This document shows, one piece after another, positions 61,876 to 64,000 of a stretch of DNA of 64,000 nucleotides (position 1 is the stretch's first letter; every line of letters begins with the position of its first letter). A model generated the notes under the pieces. The model saw only the letters and a list, made by a program, of their open reading frames with translations, did not search any database and had not been told where the DNA came from. The stretch comes from Flaccisagitta enflata. Its lineage: Eukaryota; Chaetognatha; Sagittoidea; Aphragmophora. Where the stretch lies: positions 25,606,001-25,670,000 of the forward strand of contig OZ231126.1 in the NCBI GenBank assembly GCA_965153355.1, written 5' to 3'. The position numbers and the translations under genes were made by a program.

Positions 61876-62145
61876 TAGACTTATTTCCTAGATAGTAGTG
61901 CAAAGATTCTCTCTCTCTCTCTCTCATTCTCACTTTCTACCCCACCCCCACTCTCCCCAATCTCCCTCCTTTGCCCACCCTCATCCTCCCCACTTGGTAA
62001 TTTACCCCGTTCGCAGAAATGTTTAGCAACTCAGCATTCAATGCTGCTGCTTCCTCGGGACTTATGGATTCCTCTTGAGGGGGAACTAGTCTGCTGCTAG
62101 GACTTAGGAGGGAGTTAGCCTGCTTTTAGAAGAGGTGGGGGTGTA
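61876..62145. other. Unique DNA with a short (CT)n
   Basis: (CT)n at 61910-61924, then C-rich sequence. No gene seen. Confidence 0.5.
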
Positions 62146-62270
62146 CTGTTAGGGGATAAGGTAGTCGGCTGTTAGGGGATAAGGTAGTCGGCTGTTAGGG
62201 GATAAGGTAGTCGGCTGTTAGGGGATAAGGTAGTCGGCTGTTAGGGGATAAGGTGGCCTGCTGTTAGAGG
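62146..62270 (+). repeat. 23-bp tandem repeat
   Basis: About five units of CTGTTAGGGGATAAGGTAGT + CGG; the last is diverged. Confidence 0.9.
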
Positions 62271-62354
62271 ATGAAGTAGCCTGCTTAAAGGAGAGACGTG
62301 GTAGTTTACCACTTATCTCTACAATCCCAAATAGTCCATATGTCAGTCTGTAAC

Positions 62355-62530
62355 ACTTGCTTTTTTGTTTTTGTTTGTTTTTGTTTTGTTTTTGTTTTTT
62401 TTTTGTTTGTTTTTGTTTTGTTTTGGTTTTTTTTTTGTGTTTTTTTTTGTGTTTTGTTTTTTTTTGTTTTTTTTTGTTTTTGTTATTTTTTTTTTTTTTT
62501 TTTGGTTTTGGTTTTGGTTTTGGTTTTGGT
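62355..62530 (+). repeat. T-rich (TTTTG)n tract
   Basis: Poly-T with G interruptions and a (GGTTTT)n end. Its Phe/Val/Cys frames are spurious. Confidence 0.85.
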
Positions 62531-62643
62531 TTTTTTCTTTTTCATTTTCTTTTCGCGTTCACAGGCAGTATTGTATTGGTGCCTCTATTCACATACATGA
62601 TTGGCTTATCATATCACTGCACCTACTACTATTCAGACAAAAT

Positions 62644-62663
62644 GAGTATCCGGCCTTGTTTTT
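62644..62663 (-). repeat. R1 end fragment
   Basis: 'gagtatccggccttgttttt' matches only the CCGG end of R1. Confidence 0.4.
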
Positions 62664-63189
62664 CCCCTTCGCGCGGTATCTTCACAGCAGCAGTCCGCGT
62701 ATTATCATAGCGCGTCATAGGATGAATACAGATTACGGAATATCTTACTAATTGCTTCGCATGCGGCTCGAGCATGGCTCAAAGCGGGGAGTCTCTGAGC
62801 TGCGCTGTGTGATAACTGATCAGGTCGCTGTGAGAGCATGAGAAAAACGTCAAATATGCAATGACAAACCGGGAAAAAAACTGTTGAACAGATGAGCAAA
62901 CAGACGGACAGACAGAGAAACAGACAGACAGACAAACAGACAAACAGACTGACAGACAGACAGACAGTCAAAAAGACAAAAAGACAGACAATCAGACAGA
63001 CAGACAGACAGATATTTCATTCACCCAGCAAACGTGTCAAAGACAAAACCAAGTTTTTTGGTATATTTTCATAACACGCTTGGACTATGAAGTATGAACA
63101 CAATCAAATACATATAAGGGTCTTGCTTAAGGTTCTATCATTTGCTACACAAAATAGTGCACATGTCGATGTGACTTGTGTGTGGTTTA
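62664..63189. other. Unique DNA and a (CAGA)n tract
   Basis: (CAGA)n with CAAA/CTGA variants at about 62898-63012. No gene seen. Confidence 0.55.
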
Positions 63190-64000
63190 CGATAAATGGT
63201 GACGTAATCTTGTGACGTGCATATGATACACGCCCGTCTCCTGTTACATTACAAGTAAACTTGTGACATGTATATGGTACACGCCTGTCTCCTGTTATGT
63301 TACAAGTATACTTGTGATGGTTATATGGGTACACGCCTGTTACATTACAAGTATACTTGTGACGTGTATATGGTATATGGTAAATAGTGACGCAAACTTG
63401 TGACGTGCATATGATACACGCCTGTCTTTTGTTATATTACAAGTTTACTTGTGACGTGTGTATGGTTTATGGTAACCGGTAAAGGGTACACGCTTTACTT
63501 CTTATGAAGTGTATATATGGTACCCACCCGTCTTCTCTTACAAGCACACTTGTGACATGTAACTGTACATGTACACGCTTGTCTTCCCTTACAAGCACAC
63601 TTGTGACATGCAACTGTACATGTACACGCGCATCTTCCCTTACAAGCACACTTGTGACATCCTACTGTACAGATACAAGCTCGTCTTCCCTTACAAGCAC
63701 ACTTGTGACATGCAGCTGTACAGATACAAGCTCGTCTTCCCTTACAAGCACACTTGTGACATGCAACTGTACATGTACACGCGCATCTTCCCTTACAAGC
63801 ACACTTGTGACATCCTACTGTACAGATACGAGCTCGTCTTCTCTTACAAGCACACTTGTGACATGTAACTGTACATGTACACGCTCGTCTTCCCTTACAA
63901 GCACACTTGTGACATGCAACTGTACATGTACACGCGCATCTTCCCTTACAAGCACACTTGTGACATCCTACTGTACAGATACGAGCTCGTCTTCCCTTAC
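63190..64000 (+). repeat. 51-bp satellite with a higher-order pattern, runs off the window
   Basis: Nine regular 51-bp units from 63531 on: 'tcttcccttacaagcacact' + 'tgtgacat' + a variable part with TGTACA. Three monomer types recur in order A-B-C (A 'gtaactgtacatgtacacgc', B 'gcaactgtacatgtacacgc', C 'cctactgtacagatac'), with one variant replacing A near 63684. The period is thus 153 bp. 63190-63530 is a diverged, less regular edge. 51 is a multiple of 3, so a 17-residue periodic frame is open. Confidence 0.9.

Noticed and set aside
62298-62751. Phe-rich ORFs
   Set aside because: T-rich tract; no membrane-protein features beyond homopolymer composition.
63531-64000. CRISPR-like array
   Set aside because: Units are contiguous with no unique spacers, and the genome is eukaryotic. 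It is a satellite.

Overview
This window is a piece of an animal nuclear genome, most likely an invertebrate. The signs are GT-AG introns, a 16-finger C2H2 zinc-finger gene, a FLYWCH/Mutator-like transposase, Tc1/mariner and non-LTR retrotransposon remnants, and a very high load of micro- and minisatellites. I cannot name the species. Few host genes can be supported. The clearest is an intact single-exon C2H2 protein at 28171-29676, with a TATA-like box and a poly(A) signal.

The main feature is a diverged segmental duplication. Copy A (about 8089-17425) and copy B (about 39313-51157) share the same order of repeats, ORFs and foldbacks and lie in the same orientation. The duplication cuts through a Mutator-like transposase gene. 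Exon 1 (FLYWCH finger plus the first catalytic Asp) exists only upstream of copy A. Exon 2 is in both copies. Exon 3 survives only in copy B. Splice sites and phases agree throughout. Copy A has a Lys codon at the expected catalytic Glu; copy B keeps Glu. In copy B, exon 3 ends in a TGA that is followed in the same frame by a 448-codon acidic/poly-Q/C2H2 ORF. Upstream of copy B, a poly-Q coiled-coil ORF and an SGNH-esterase-like ORF end exactly at the duplication junction.

The candidate undescribed system is a short interspersed family, here called R1, with about 25 full or partial copies. In one orientation it starts with AACAAGGCCGGATACACGG, carries a variable middle (GACC/GACG repeats, or a 21-bp minisatellite in long forms), and ends in a hairpin followed by an A-run. 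The hairpin stem sequence changes between copies with paired compensatory changes. A 5'-truncated LINE reverse-transcriptase fragment at 59050-59690 ends in a very similar hairpin just past its poly(A) signal. This suggests a LINE/SINE pair that shares a 3' recognition hairpin.

A second family (F2) has GGCAGCGGCCCC...GGGGCCG hairpin modules, often inverted around 20-bp minisatellites (4935-5575, 7862-8350, 18073-18605, 33626-35510). Many 170-830 bp foldback or terminal-inverted-repeat elements occur. Several have clear TA or 4-bp target duplications, and some are nested. Comparing the two duplicate copies shows which insertions came before and which after the duplication.

Layout: 1-4750 mostly unique AT-rich DNA; 4757-8430 MITE, F2 and transposase exon 1 plus intron; 8089-17425 copy A; 17500-28000 foldbacks and microsatellites; 28066-29943 zinc-finger gene; 30100-31330 nested foldbacks; 33600-35500 F2 cluster; 36031-36107 CRE/CCAAT cluster; 37477-39316 poly-Q and SGNH ORFs; 39313-51157 copy B; 51465-51981 candidate Ala/Gly-rich exon; 52640-58700 tandem repeats; 59050-60882 LINE, R1 and Tc1 remnants; 63190-64000 a 51-bp satellite running off the end.
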